Below the pieces are notes generated by a model. The model was not told the DNA's origin. It saw nothing but the letters and a program-made list of their open reading frames with translations, and did not search any database. The position numbers and the translations under genes are program-made. A DNA stretch of 64,000 bases from Rhodosorus marinus. Taxonomy: Eukaryota; Rhodophyta; Stylonematophyceae; Stylonematales; Stylonemataceae. Numbering within the stretch: position 1 is the first letter of the stretch; the number at the start of each line of letters is the position of its first letter. Below are positions 11,340 through 21,169 of this stretch, one piece after another. The stretch covers positions 1,674,001 to 1,738,000 of the forward strand of contig JAMWBK010000002.1 in assembly GCA_029953675.1 (NCBI GenBank). Direction: 5' to 3'.

Positions 11340-12117
11340 AACGCAGCCGTTAGTCTTTTAAAACACCCATAACTGAACGACGATTTGCTTCCTCAGCCAG
11401 CACTAAACCTAGCCGGGTTTGTTCTTCTATCAATTGGGCACCTTGCCGGTCCTGTTCAACGTTGTCAAGATACATTTCTGCGCCCCATGCCCCGGCCGAA
11501 TTGTGCATGTCAGAAAGCTTGCATCCAGGCCTCTCGACTGAGCTCGCACCATATGTCCAGTTTTGCTGGAATAGGGTGTTGCGAGGGAAGGGGGTGGATG
11601 TGAGGCGTGCTCTGCTTCCGGTGAGCAAACTGTTTCGTGCAAAACAGTTTTCTGGTGACTGAGTAAGACCGCTTGTTCCGTTTAGATAGAGTTTCTAATT
11701 TTTCCGACGTCTTCGATTGTGATTGTTTCCGGTTTGTCACATGACAAGCGTCTGCTCAGCTTCCTATAGCGACGCCAGCGCCTGTTCGATCGGCTGGGTT
11801 GTTTGCCATATGCCCGGGGTGGGAGGGGGCCGCTGTGCTTACGGTCACACAGACTCAGAGGATTTTCTTCTCTCTATTGTATTCCGAGAGCGCAACCCCT
11901 GGCAGTTGACGAATGAGAATTATGTCCAAGAACATTTTCATTTTACACCAATACTACTATACACGGACGCCGATCAGTCCACCACAAAGGAACTAGCAAC
12001 ACAACAAGTAGCAAAAGTGTACCTAGACCACAGCAACGTCTGATGCCCAGAAACACCATGATCTCTTTCAATCGTCTCTCCAGTTTTTGCTCTTTGCAAC
12101 TGTTCCTGCGAGATCCT
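11340..12117. other. spacer upstream of the TRF4-like gene, downstream of the desaturase gene
   Basis: No gene was recognised. The region should contain the promoter of the TRF4-like gene (-), whose ATG is at 11339, and the 3' flank of the desaturase gene (-), whose stop is at 12118. The open frames on both strands are short and unrelated to any family I know. Confidence 0.4.
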
Positions 12118-13949
12118 TCAAGCCCGTTTCTTCACTTCATCTAAGCTAGACATTCTGCGAATGAACCTACAAACTTCTTCGTTTCCCTCATACAAGCTCA
12201 TACAATGATAAGCTAAATCGTGTTTCGCACAGAGTTCCTTTAGGATTCTTGAAGCCTCTGGGAGATTGTGGCGAGGAAGCGTTGGCCAGATGTGGTGCTC
12301 TACCTGTAGTACGCGCGATCAATCCAATGTAGAGTCTGAGACCAACTACCCAAATTCCGCTCGTACGTGATTGAGCTGCCTCTAAAACGAGTCAGTGGTA
12401 TACCTGATAGTTCAAGCCGCCAGTGAAAAAATCTGTGAACCAACTGGGAGTCACATTTCTTGTGGTTCTCAGCTGCAGCCGCACAAAGTCTGTCGTCTTC
12501 ATTTCGTCTTCAGTAAGTACCTCCATTGCGTTGTGGCCAACCGTGAAAACGATACCGATTAGCAGACCTCCGGTTGCCTGGGCACAACAATAGAACAAGA
12601 TCGCCAAAGCCCAACTCGGGATTTGCCATGCCAAGGTGAACATCAGCACTGAGGATAGTCACAAGCACAACCAAACACGAGGAGCGAGTTCAGTGAAACC
12701 TTCCATCTCTCAAGTGTGTTCAGGGTTGATGAGGGCTTACAGTGATGGAGAGCAAGTCCGATGATCTCGGCAGTTTTCATTGCTCGCCCACCAATGAAAA
12801 CGGTGCTGGGCTCCGTCATATAGATAATGCTTTGCGAGAGCCACGACATGCGAGCGAGACAAAGGAAAGGGAAATAAAAAAGCCACTGGTTTCGCACAAG
12901 AAAGAGTGGCAACCTATCCAGGTCCTCTCCCTCCAGCAGTTTTTCAGACCACAAGAGCATTGGGAGCGTGTGGATATCGGGATCCCCTCCGGCGCATGTT
13001 TCAGTCACGTTGGGGACAGCATGGTGATGGTTGTGCTTGTTCTTCCACCAAGACACGGAGAACCTACACACGAACCCCCCCCCCCACCCAAAAAAATTAG
13101 GCTCAAAAGCTCAGCGGCGTACTTTGACGATTTTGACTGTGGGGGGTCAAATTGCGTACCCTTGAAAAAGGTTACCGATCAAAAGCCCAACCATGTTGTT
13201 TAACGCGCGCTTCTTGAAGAGCTGGTGATGGCAGACATCGTGACATAGCCAACCACACTGTTGAAAGAAAAGACCGACCAAGAAGCTCGCCAGGAGAAGC
13301 AGGAAGGGATTGTTGGGGAAGCCCATGACCAGAGCAACCCCTGGGGTAAGGATGAGCAAGTTTCTCGCGACAAGCCAGACGTAGTAAAGCTTTGACGACT
13401 CGAAGGCGTGAAGGCGTTGCAGTTCAATCCTCATCCTTGCTATATCAGCGTCATATTCCTTAGCCTGCTGGGACCTACGGAACGGAAGAGGGCCAACTAT
13501 GAGCAAGCAGTTACAAGAACTGCCATTGTCACCGGAGATAATCAAATTGCTCGAATCGTACCGATCGTCCTTTAATTCGCCTACATAGAAATCCTTCAGC
13601 AGGTTCCAGGTGGACTTGGGATGAAACGCGTTGAAAACGCCCGTGGCATCGGTACCGGAAGCAGTGTATAGGATTTCTCCACCTGTGCAGGTGCCAACAA
13701 GGAGAAAACGTCTTTAGCGGAAATGTTATCTATGCATACGATGCTCCCCTTGGCGGCGAAGCTTTCACAAGTGCACAAGGGTTCTCCTACATACGTACCC
13801 GGATGCTTGCTTCCGAATTCGGTGACATCATATACACGTCCCCGAATCGCTACCCATGAATCTTCCTTCAAATCGTGCTTACTCAACTCCGCCAAGGTGA
13901 CTGGACGTGCGCGTCGCAGTCGCACGCCATCGTCATTCCCAATACACAT
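12118..13949 (-). CDS. cytochrome b5-fused front-end fatty-acid desaturase, five exons
   Basis: Exons on the minus strand: 13949-13799, 13682-13160, 13063-12741, 12648-12404 and 12303-12118; phases match and give 475 residues, the usual size. The N-terminal cytochrome b5 domain has its haem motif at KHPGG across the first splice junction. The three histidine boxes are HDVCHH (13225-13242), HNHHH (13021-13035) and QVEHH (Q at the end of exon 4, VEHH opening exon 5). The glutamine replacing the first histidine of box 3 and the b5 fusion mark front-end desaturases (delta-4, -5, -6 or -8). They act in the ER membrane on acyl chains en route to arachidonic or eicosapentaenoic acid. Regioselectivity cannot be read from sequence alone. 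Intron 2 has an unusual run of eleven G on the coding strand just before its acceptor. Confidence 0.92.
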
Positions 13950-15229
13950 TGTTACGGAAAGACAATGATCTGCTCATGCACAGATCGATTAGTCTCGCAG
14001 TTTTCACTTGCCCGAGGTTTCGTGCTTTACCACTCTGCTTGCGAGAACCCCGAAAGGCTCCCCACCTTCACTCAACCAAGTAATCGGAGTGGGGAATAAT
14101 ATGACTAAAATTTCATTGATTATTCTAGTCCTTCAACTATCGTCTGCGGTTAAACTCGTCCCACAACGGCTTGACAACGACAAGCACGAACGATGCTAAT
14201 TCCGTCATCGATGAGACAGGCGTGACTGGGGCGCGCATTCCATATCCACCCTCGGGGCTCGCACGTGTATGTTTAAACCTCCCATCAATTACAGTCTTTA
14301 GAAAAATTGACTATTTCCCATTGGCACATCTGGGAACGCCCTACCTCAGGACGCCCGATCAAAAAGTGCCGATCCAAATATTTACTGAAATTCATAAAAA
14401 AGCGGTCCGAGCTTGACATTGTGTGCTTTGCGCTAGGCCTACGCATCAACCAAGTTCCCTCTGTGCAGGGGCTGGGTAGCAGAGTTCCGATCAACCCCTG
14501 GGTTTTTGGTATGTCGTCAATCTTTTTTACACGATGCATCTCAAGCGCAAGAATGTCTATTCTCAGCATTAAGGCTTATTCGGCTTTGCTTTTCCGGTTG
14601 GCCGCGTGGAGCAATATGATTGGTGATCGGGCGTGTAAGAATTTCGAATGTCTGGGACATATATGACGAATGGATTCGTGCGTTTATTTTTTTTAAAAAA
14701 GAATGCGGTTCGGACGTTGCAGTTTCTTCCACATGGAATGGTTAGCTATACCAGCCTCTTGCTCGTTTGCTTCTTGTGAATCATGGATTCACCAGTAACC
14801 ATGGAACAGCGCAAGAACAGGGTAGCTGCATCCGCGAGAGCTCACCGTCCGGAACTTCGGAATTTATTCATATTCATGTTCAGACGTGAAGTTCCACTAG
14901 CGTTATGGGGACAGCATGAAGTGAGCAAGTCATTTGTACCATTCTGCACAGGCATCCACTGGTTGGAATGGCAACACTTGTTCTGTTCGACGTTTGGCTT
15001 TCGGTCCGGACGCGTTGATGATAGCTCCTGGGCTGCTTTCATCTCGGCATGTTCCAAAATCGTCCAGTGCCATTTACTGCGTCTTTCCTAGCTAGTGTAC
15101 TGCTAGGTATTTGGAAACCGTTATGTTTAAAGAAAGCCTAAAGACGCTCCCTGTAGCGCTGGAATAATTGGAAAGCTGCCTGCGAACCTTTCGAAACACC
15201 AGCTCCCATCTCCCATCTCCCTAACAAGT
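13950..15229. other. intergenic, no recognised gene
   Basis: Open frames on both strands (for example 14285-14569 - and 14783-15091 +) show no family resemblance. The 5' part should contain the promoter of the desaturase gene, whose ATG is at 13949. The 3' part borders a LINE fragment. Confidence 0.4.
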
Positions 15230-15811
15230 GTGATTTGTGTTCACTGGGATGCTCTGGCCATGCAACTGACACAATGGCGACTCGAAGTGGCCCTCTAACC
15301 CATCAGCAACTACCCAAGCAGCACCTCCGCCCTGGCATGCTAGCTCGACACCGCGGGACCGGATGTGCGTGATTGATGTGAAGCTGTGCGTCCCCGTCGC
15401 TGAGGACGCACCTGCACAAAGTTTGCTAGGAGAAGGGATAACCGCGTACAACGCTGAAAAATTCAAGCTGTCGAAACATTGGGAGAGGATCGGCGACTAT
15501 ACCGATGACATCTTCGCGCCATTCCGCATGGACTCTTCGGCCGGTTAGGCAAACAGGCGGATGTGTTCCTGCGAGAGGTCTCTCTCCACCCACAGCAAAC
15601 TGCAACGCAAGTAAGCAGAGCACGCGCAACGCCGAATCGGATTTTCTGGAAGGGGAATGGTGGGCATACAGGCTCGTCGAATAGGCGAACGGAACTTCAC
15701 GATAGCTTCAATGGTAGGACTTAACCACATAACCCATTAGGTGTTCCATAACTCATCGATGGGCTCCACTAGGTAGTCCTGAAGTAAACCGTCACGGTTA
15801 CGCTAGTTGGC
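15230..15811 (+). mobile_element. LINE-like 3' fragment: zinc finger, restriction-like endonuclease remnant and tail
   Basis: From 15230 the plus strand reads a CDLC half zinc finger, then in shifted frames a segment CVIDVKLCVPVAEDA...YNAEKFKLSKHW that fits the D...D...(Y/H)..E(K) core of a restriction-like endonuclease. At 15560-15650 it reads FLREVSLHPQQ.ATQVSRARA.., matching the C-terminus of the ORF at 39443-40201 (FLKEATIHLDQRATQVSEARA). The 3' end at 15783-15811 (AGTAAACCGTCACGGTTACG, then CTAGTTGG) is the same tail as that of the family B elements at 36-53 kb. The copy is frameshifted and dead. It is the only clear transposon piece in the gene-rich left half of the window. Confidence 0.65.
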
Positions 15812-16433
15812 AACGCCCTCTCATTTCTCCCCGGGTTTGGATTTGTGTTGGTTGCAGGCCTTTGCCGCCTCATCCCACGGACTGTTGAAGGATCTTTCCG
15901 GTTTCTTTCCATTGATAGCCCTCACGGTGCGAGTGACTTCCAGCGTTGAAGTGGTTCCGCTACGAAAGAAGCTGTGCAGCAAGGCCTTCGGGGCTTTCTC
16001 GACCGCACGTCAGTTGAAAGAGCGATCCAAGGTGCCGTACCGACGGCCAGCATATGAGCGCATGAGGAGAACAGCGATTTGCAGAAGGCCCACTCCGACC
16101 CGTGGAGGAAAGCTGATTCAAAGCCGTCTCTGAGAACAATGGAAAGCAGTGGCTGATACCGCATTTGACATACACTGGCGGAAGCGTGCACGCCGGGAGT
16201 AGTGGGGTTTCAGGTCATCGTGTGTCCCTAAGGGTTTTGAGTTGCTGGATGTTCACGATAGGAGCTGTTCCGAACGCGTCCATTTGGTAGGGCTTGTGAA
16301 CGTGTCGTTGGGTCGACTATGTAGGCAGCGAACAATCTGGCGTATCCGAGTTGCAGAGAGGAGAAATTCTTTTGTTCTAACAGATAGCTTTTAGTCGCAT
16401 ACGCTTGACAGCCAGCGCCTGGCAGAAAGAAAA
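15812..16433. other. intergenic, uncertain coding potential
   Basis: A plus-strand open frame (15807-16133) ends in a very basic stretch (RRPAYERMRRTAICRRPTPTRGGK), but I recognise no family. An acceptor-like TTGTGTTGGTTGCAG precedes it at about 15844-15858. It may be a further degraded element or part of an unknown gene. The rest should be the promoter of the gene at 16434. Confidence 0.3.
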
Positions 16434-17286
16434 ATGAATTCTTTGCTGCGATGGGGAATTCGCGGTTCTCCAAGCCGACGGTTCTCTACAGGAAAGGTGA
16501 AGCAAGTGCCGGAAAAGTATGGCGAGCCCATCGCGTTGTATATGTGCGGCGATGTGCTCATCCCCCTCAGGTGGGGAATCATGGGAGTTTGCGCGGTAAC
16601 GGGAGCTGCCGTGTTGTCGCAGCGCAGATTCCCGACCTCGGACGAAATTCATAATTTCCACGACAAGGGGTTCATTAAATCAGTGCAAAAAACATATGGC
16701 TGGATTTCCGATCCTGGGGAGGAGATTGTCAGTTTTCGCCCGAGCCCAGGCACCATACTTCTGCTCGCTGTTAGCTTGCTGTTCACGACATTGGGCAGAG
16801 CGAACACGAAAACTGTGTGCAGGTAAGAAGGATCTGCAGGTTTGGGAGACCCCACCAGCTGGTTCCGTTTCGGGAACGTGCTGGGCATATGTAACTACAA
16901 CGACATAAAACTAATTTTTGTGTCTTTTGTCGTCCAGTTTGTATCTAGTACCAGGTGGGAAAAGTTACCGGCTAAGACTAGAAACGTTCGATTTCTTTAT
17001 GAGAAGAACGAATGTAGAGATTGTACCAATGGAGCGGATCGACAGCAATCTAGATCTGGTCACCAGCAAGGCCCGAGCAGCGCCATTCTGGGGTTTGAAT
17101 CTAAAATCGCCAAAGACGCAGTACGTGGTCAGCCGCAATAAGCCCAGGCTATGGAATGAATCGTTGATGAAATCCTTGGTTCTTGGCGAAAGAGAACTGG
17201 AGCGGAAGCTTAGAGAGACTTCTACGGGGGTTGCGCCTGTCTCGGATGCTGCACAGCATGAACAAAGCGTGCGTCCAACTTCTTAG
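16434..17286 (+). CDS. TMEM223/TMEM186-like mitochondrial membrane protein, two exons
   Basis: Exons 16434-16822 and 16938-17286 (intron GTAAGA...CCAG) give 245 residues. The N-terminus MNSLLRWGIRGSPSRRFSTG is a textbook mitochondrial presequence (Arg-rich, RRFS). Two hydrophobic segments follow (about residues 44-60 and 105-121). Directly after the second comes TVCSLYLVPGGKSYRLRLETFDFF, matching the TMEM223 pattern of a basic/aromatic strand, GG(K/Q), then a (T)..PFG turn and a VP.. strand. In animals TMEM223 and TMEM186 are inner-membrane proteins linked to respiratory-complex assembly. The assignment is by pattern, not by alignment. The gene is convergent with a paralog-like gene (17222-18014), and the coding ends overlap by 65 bases on opposite strands. 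Confidence 0.6.
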
Positions 17287-18014
17287 CAACAGCCGCCGGT
17301 CCGGTCAAAACAGCCAAGAACAAGGCTTTGTCATACACTATCCCTCGTTCTGTGTCCATCGTGTAGAGCATGCGCACATGCCGTACCCGAAACGACTGCA
17401 GCCCTTTAACTTGCGGTAGCACTGAGGAGTCTCTAGTTGCAAGCTGAAACAGAGGGTACTTATACACTTTTGTCCCCCGTCCGAATGGCCCCCATGTGGT
17501 TAGTTCAAGGAACATTTTCGTTTCCCTGGAAACGGATAGCCTGTAGAAGAAAATTGATGCTGTCCTTTTGTCAGCGTTCGTTTAAGATGTTTGATGAGTT
17601 GTTCAACAAGGGGTAGAAATATACTAACTTCGTCACATATCGCTGGGGCAAAAGGTAGAACAACCCCAACATCAGAATTGCTCCGAGGTTGACCAGCTTG
17701 GCCGTTGGCGTGATTCTCTGCCAAAGATTCTTGTCGCTGACGTCGGTCTCGACTTTTCCAAAATCTTCTTGCCGTCGATCGGTGCTTAGGTCCATTGCTG
17801 TCACCATTGAGCCCGCAACTACAAAGCTTGCACTAATCGTCTTGATAACATTTACATCGAAAGTGCTTTGGGTCTCATAGATCGTAAAGGGCCTTCCGCT
17901 GAATAAGTCCCCGGTTATCCGAACATCTGCAAAACCCCTGGTACCAACGCGCGCGAACCCGCTACTGTAGGCCGATCTCAACTCTGCTAAGAAGCGCTTG
18001 CGAAACATTCGCAT
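17222..18014 (-). CDS. TMEM223/TMEM186-like mitochondrial membrane protein, two exons (convergent partner)
   Basis: Exons 18014-17608 and 17540-17222 give 241 residues, almost the length of the partner at 16434-17286. I prefer the ATG at 18014 (MRMFRKRFLAELRSAYSSGF) because it begins a mitochondrial-type leader; an upstream in-frame ATG at 18200 would add 62 residues. Two hydrophobic segments are present (VIKTISASFVVAGSMVTAM and LVNLGAILMLGLFYLLP). After the second comes RYVTKLVYFYPLL...MFLELTTWGPFGRGTKVYKYPL, lining up with the partner's TKTVCSLYLVP...LRLETFDFFMRRTNVEIVPM. The short intron uses the donor CCCTT/GTTGAAC, chosen for phase; it is weaker than others in this window. The role in mitochondrial inner-membrane assembly is inferred from the family. 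Confidence 0.6.
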
Positions 18015-19052
18015 AGCTCCTCTCACAGCCCAAAACAAGCCCAGCTTGGCAATGAAACAGTGCTGCTTTGAGAGACTTGAAACCCCCTTCCGAGCCCTAG
18101 GAATAAAACCATCTATAAGACCGCGCGGTACCCAAATCCGGGACACACCGTGTGCTTGACGCTGCCGAGACTTGAAATAAGCAACCAACTTCCAGCGCAT
18201 ACGTCCATCCAGGCGGAGAGCAAGTAATGCACACGCGGGACGAGAGATGGTAGGTCAGCAAAGAAGTCCGAGGGAAGTGGTTCGCGTTGCACCAGCTACA
18301 GGATAGCTTTTGGCCGGCCCTTCCCAGTACGTAGATGCAGGACCGCTCTTGGGGTGCCTTGGGTAGCTGCTTTCGTTAATTCGCTTTCTCAGACCAGGGC
18401 TGTCCGGATGCCTCTGCTGGTTGATTGTTTGGTGACCACGACCTCTGCTGACGGCGGCAAAACCTTTCGAAGTCAAGAGTTAACCAGTCTATAGCTTTCC
18501 AGTCAAAATAGAATCATGATCTGATTATGCTTCCAAACTATCGTCGCGCTGCATCTGATTGGAAGCACAGGCAACTTCGGGCCTTTCAACATGCCAAAAG
18601 TAAGAATGCTTGCATAGTCGTCCGTACCAGGCTATTCCGAATAGCAAAGTCTGCATCCTCTAGTCGGGGCTACTCGCGCGTGGCTGGCCGCCGTCTGAGT
18701 GGTGGATGCAATTAGTCAACCATCTAGTATAAGCCAACGCCTAAAACTTAGATTGGTGTACGTGACCGTCCGCTTGTAATAATTTTCGTTGGCCCCGAAA
18801 ATTTCTCGTGCGTGCTGGGCTCCACGAGGATTCGAACGATGTACAGTAGCCGCCATGGACGAAAAAATCAGCGTCCTCTTCACGATCGTTGGTTCTGGCT
18901 CCCAAATCATTCATGCGTCTCCTTTTGCTTATGACCGTCTAAATGATTCTTCGTTTTTACAAATGGAGCGAGCGCGGATATAGGTGTTTCTGTATAAGCT
19001 AGAAAGAGAGCTAGTTTTGCGCCATTCCCGACATTAGTATCACTTCGCAATC
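18015..19052. other. spacer between two minus-strand genes, no recognised gene
   Basis: It contains the 5' flank of the TMEM223-like gene (-) and the 3' flank of the KRTCAP2-like gene (-). Open frames at 18255-18476 (-), 18716-18910 (-) and 18527-18715 (+) are unassigned. A tRNA-like T-loop near 18815-18840 was examined and rejected. Confidence 0.4.
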
Positions 19053-19679
19053 TCATCGTCGCGATCTGGTGCTTTTCTTCGTGTTTGATGTACCAGATCC
19101 ACTGTAGACCTCCTTCGACACTCGACTAACATACCACACTGTCACAATGCTGAAGAAGGTGGAAACTGTGGCGCTGACTGGATGGATGGCCCAGGCAACT
19201 GTGGCTGCACCAGCAATTGAAACTATCGCTGTCGCACGTAAAAAACAAGTCCATCCTCCTTTTAGTAGTGGACAAACCGGAGAATGAATCTTCCGCAATA
19301 ATCTGCTTTTACCTTCTACGTGCCCTTGCGAACGAGACGGAGACGTTAGCTCTTGAAGGTTTCCTAGGAGAGTCACTAGCAAGAACGAGAAGCCGGAACA
19401 CAAGACTCCTGACAATAGAAGTACCACGAGTTAGTATTAATCTGGCAAAACCCAGCAGGGGCTATGGTTCGTCCGATTACCGCCAATAATCGTCGCCGAC
19501 GGAGAGGATTGTAAGGTAGGCACGAGTAGTTGAACAAGTGCATAACTAGAAAGGAGCAGTACAACACAGAGAGACGCCGATGCACCTGGAGACCTTTTTG
19601 CTTCTAAAGATAATCAAAGAGCGGAACCCTGCTTTCAGAACGATGCATGCTGCTGTACGTAACATTCTGGAGGTGGCAT
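19053..19679 (-). CDS. KRTCAP2-like: KRTCAP2/OST-associated small membrane protein, four exons
   Basis: Exons on the minus strand: a tiny first exon (ATG at 19679 or 19665), then 19585-19481, 19408-19313 and 19228-19053, all joined in phase 1, giving about 127-130 residues. The product is nearly all membrane helix: SLCVVLLLSSYALVQLL, then SATIIGGVLCSGFSFLLVTL with LGNLQEL after it, then VSIAGAATVAWAIHPV.A...FSIVTVWYVSRVSKEVY, and a basic tail KKSTRSRR. The order and the GGxLxSG..F......NLxxL and (Y/W)Y(I/V)(N/S)(K/R)(I/V)S motifs match KRTCAP2 (KCP2), a subunit of the eukaryotic oligosaccharyltransferase that helps hold the catalytic STT3 at the translocon in the ER. The length matches the animal protein. 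The first exon codes for only 7 or 16 bases and is the uncertain part. Confidence 0.75.
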
Positions 19680-21169
19680 CGTTGCCTACCCATTATTAGC
19701 GCCCCTCGGAAGCAACTACTTTTCAACAGCTCTTCGCCCAGACTTCGAGCAGAATAGCCTCCGGACGAGTAGTTCGGCAATTTTTGGACCCGACGAAACC
19801 CCTGAACAAAGTCGACGTTCTGCTTTGTGCGTGTTTACTACACAACAAACACCCTGCAGACAGCCGATCGCTTTCGTCACTTAACCGTTCCTCAGGGTGT
19901 CCCTGCTAAAAAGAGAGTGTGGCGAGGGAAGCGGATGGGACACGGCCGGATGCATTCCCCAAGCGGCTTATGGGAGAGATTTCGCTTTCCCGAGTATTCT
20001 TTATATCTCGTTAGGGGATATTCATAGGAGGGAGGTAGCAGGAGCTCCCGATGTACAAGCTTACAAAAAAACCGGTTCGAATGGGTTCTTCATCCGTCCT
20101 CAACTGTTGCGACCAATCGCGCTTTGGGATTTCTTTTGATAAGCGTTCGGGCAAGGGCCATTAGTAATCTGAACAGAAAATAGAGCTCTGCTCAGGCAAA
20201 AACATGGTTGGAGCTAGTTAGCTAACCCCAGAACACTCACATGTCACTGAGGACGGCTACGTTAGTCCTGGGTACTCGACCCGCCGTTTTGCCCCGCACA
20301 ACTCGTTCTCCAACCACTGTCTGTTTCCCCTGACTTGGATCTTAAATCTTAGTGGACGGCCGTGGCACAGGACTTGTCCGGAAGGATTCCTCTCGTGCTA
20401 AAATCCGAGCCGGAAAGATCGCTGTCTTTTGCGGGAAGCTCGGCTCGTATACATCTTGCTCAAGTACCGCGAAGACCTGTTAATAGTTCCCGCGCAGAAT
20501 AGCAAGGCGCCTTGTTTTAACCGTATCTATTACTATTCTGGGCAATTTGACCAATCATCTTACTTCCCGGGGTGCCTGAGTTGATTGAATATCAATATTT
20601 CTTTAGGAATTAGATTGGGTTTGTCCGTTTGGCGCGCACTTGGCTAAATATAGAACATGCTCATTTTTTGATCCAATAGAACAAGGGTTGCCAACTCAGC
20701 GTGGGAAGAGAAGAAGCTAAAAAGTTTCACAAAATACGTGAGTTCCAATATGTCCGGAAGCGTTGCAAAACTCTGTTCTGCAAACCACCCCTCCTTGCCG
20801 CTTTCTAAAACTTGCTTACATCTGAAATACATTAATTGCGTAAATAAATCCAGTAATAATTTTTGACAATATCTGCTGCGATGTCCTTTCTCTCCAATCG
20901 CTGCCTTTTGGCTAAAGTTACAAACAATACATCTGGTCCTGGTTCGCAATTGTTTCCAAAAAAGAGGGTTACGGCTGCGCAACCTAAGTTCGGGCTTTTT
21001 TCCTAGAGAGTTCTTATCTTTTGAGGAAGAAAAATTTACTTCGCGATTGGCGGTGGAGACTATGCAAGTGATTGATGATGTCGGAGAAGAGGGGGTCGAA
21101 AGGTCGACTCTTATTAAGGAGACGCACTAGTGTGTTTCCGAGCTTACTCGACGCTGTACCTGAGTGAGC
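19680..21169. other. intergenic, divergent promoter region of the KRTCAP2-like and dnaE genes
   Basis: About 1.5 kb between a minus-strand and a plus-strand gene. Open frames (19827-20027 +, 20644-20982 -) have no recognisable product. I see no transposon tail and no RNA gene. Confidence 0.4.

Noticed and set aside
12742-13203. A 153-codon open frame on the plus strand
   Set aside because: It lies antisense to desaturase exons 2 and 3 with both histidine boxes 1-2 nearby, and has no family resemblance.
18815-18840. A tRNA-like end (CTCCACGAGGATTCGAACGA), possibly a tRNA or a permuted tRNA on the minus strand
   Set aside because: The T-loop sequence is present, but the T stem does not pair (ACATCG against CCTCG), and no 5' half with matching acceptor stem or D arm lies on either side.
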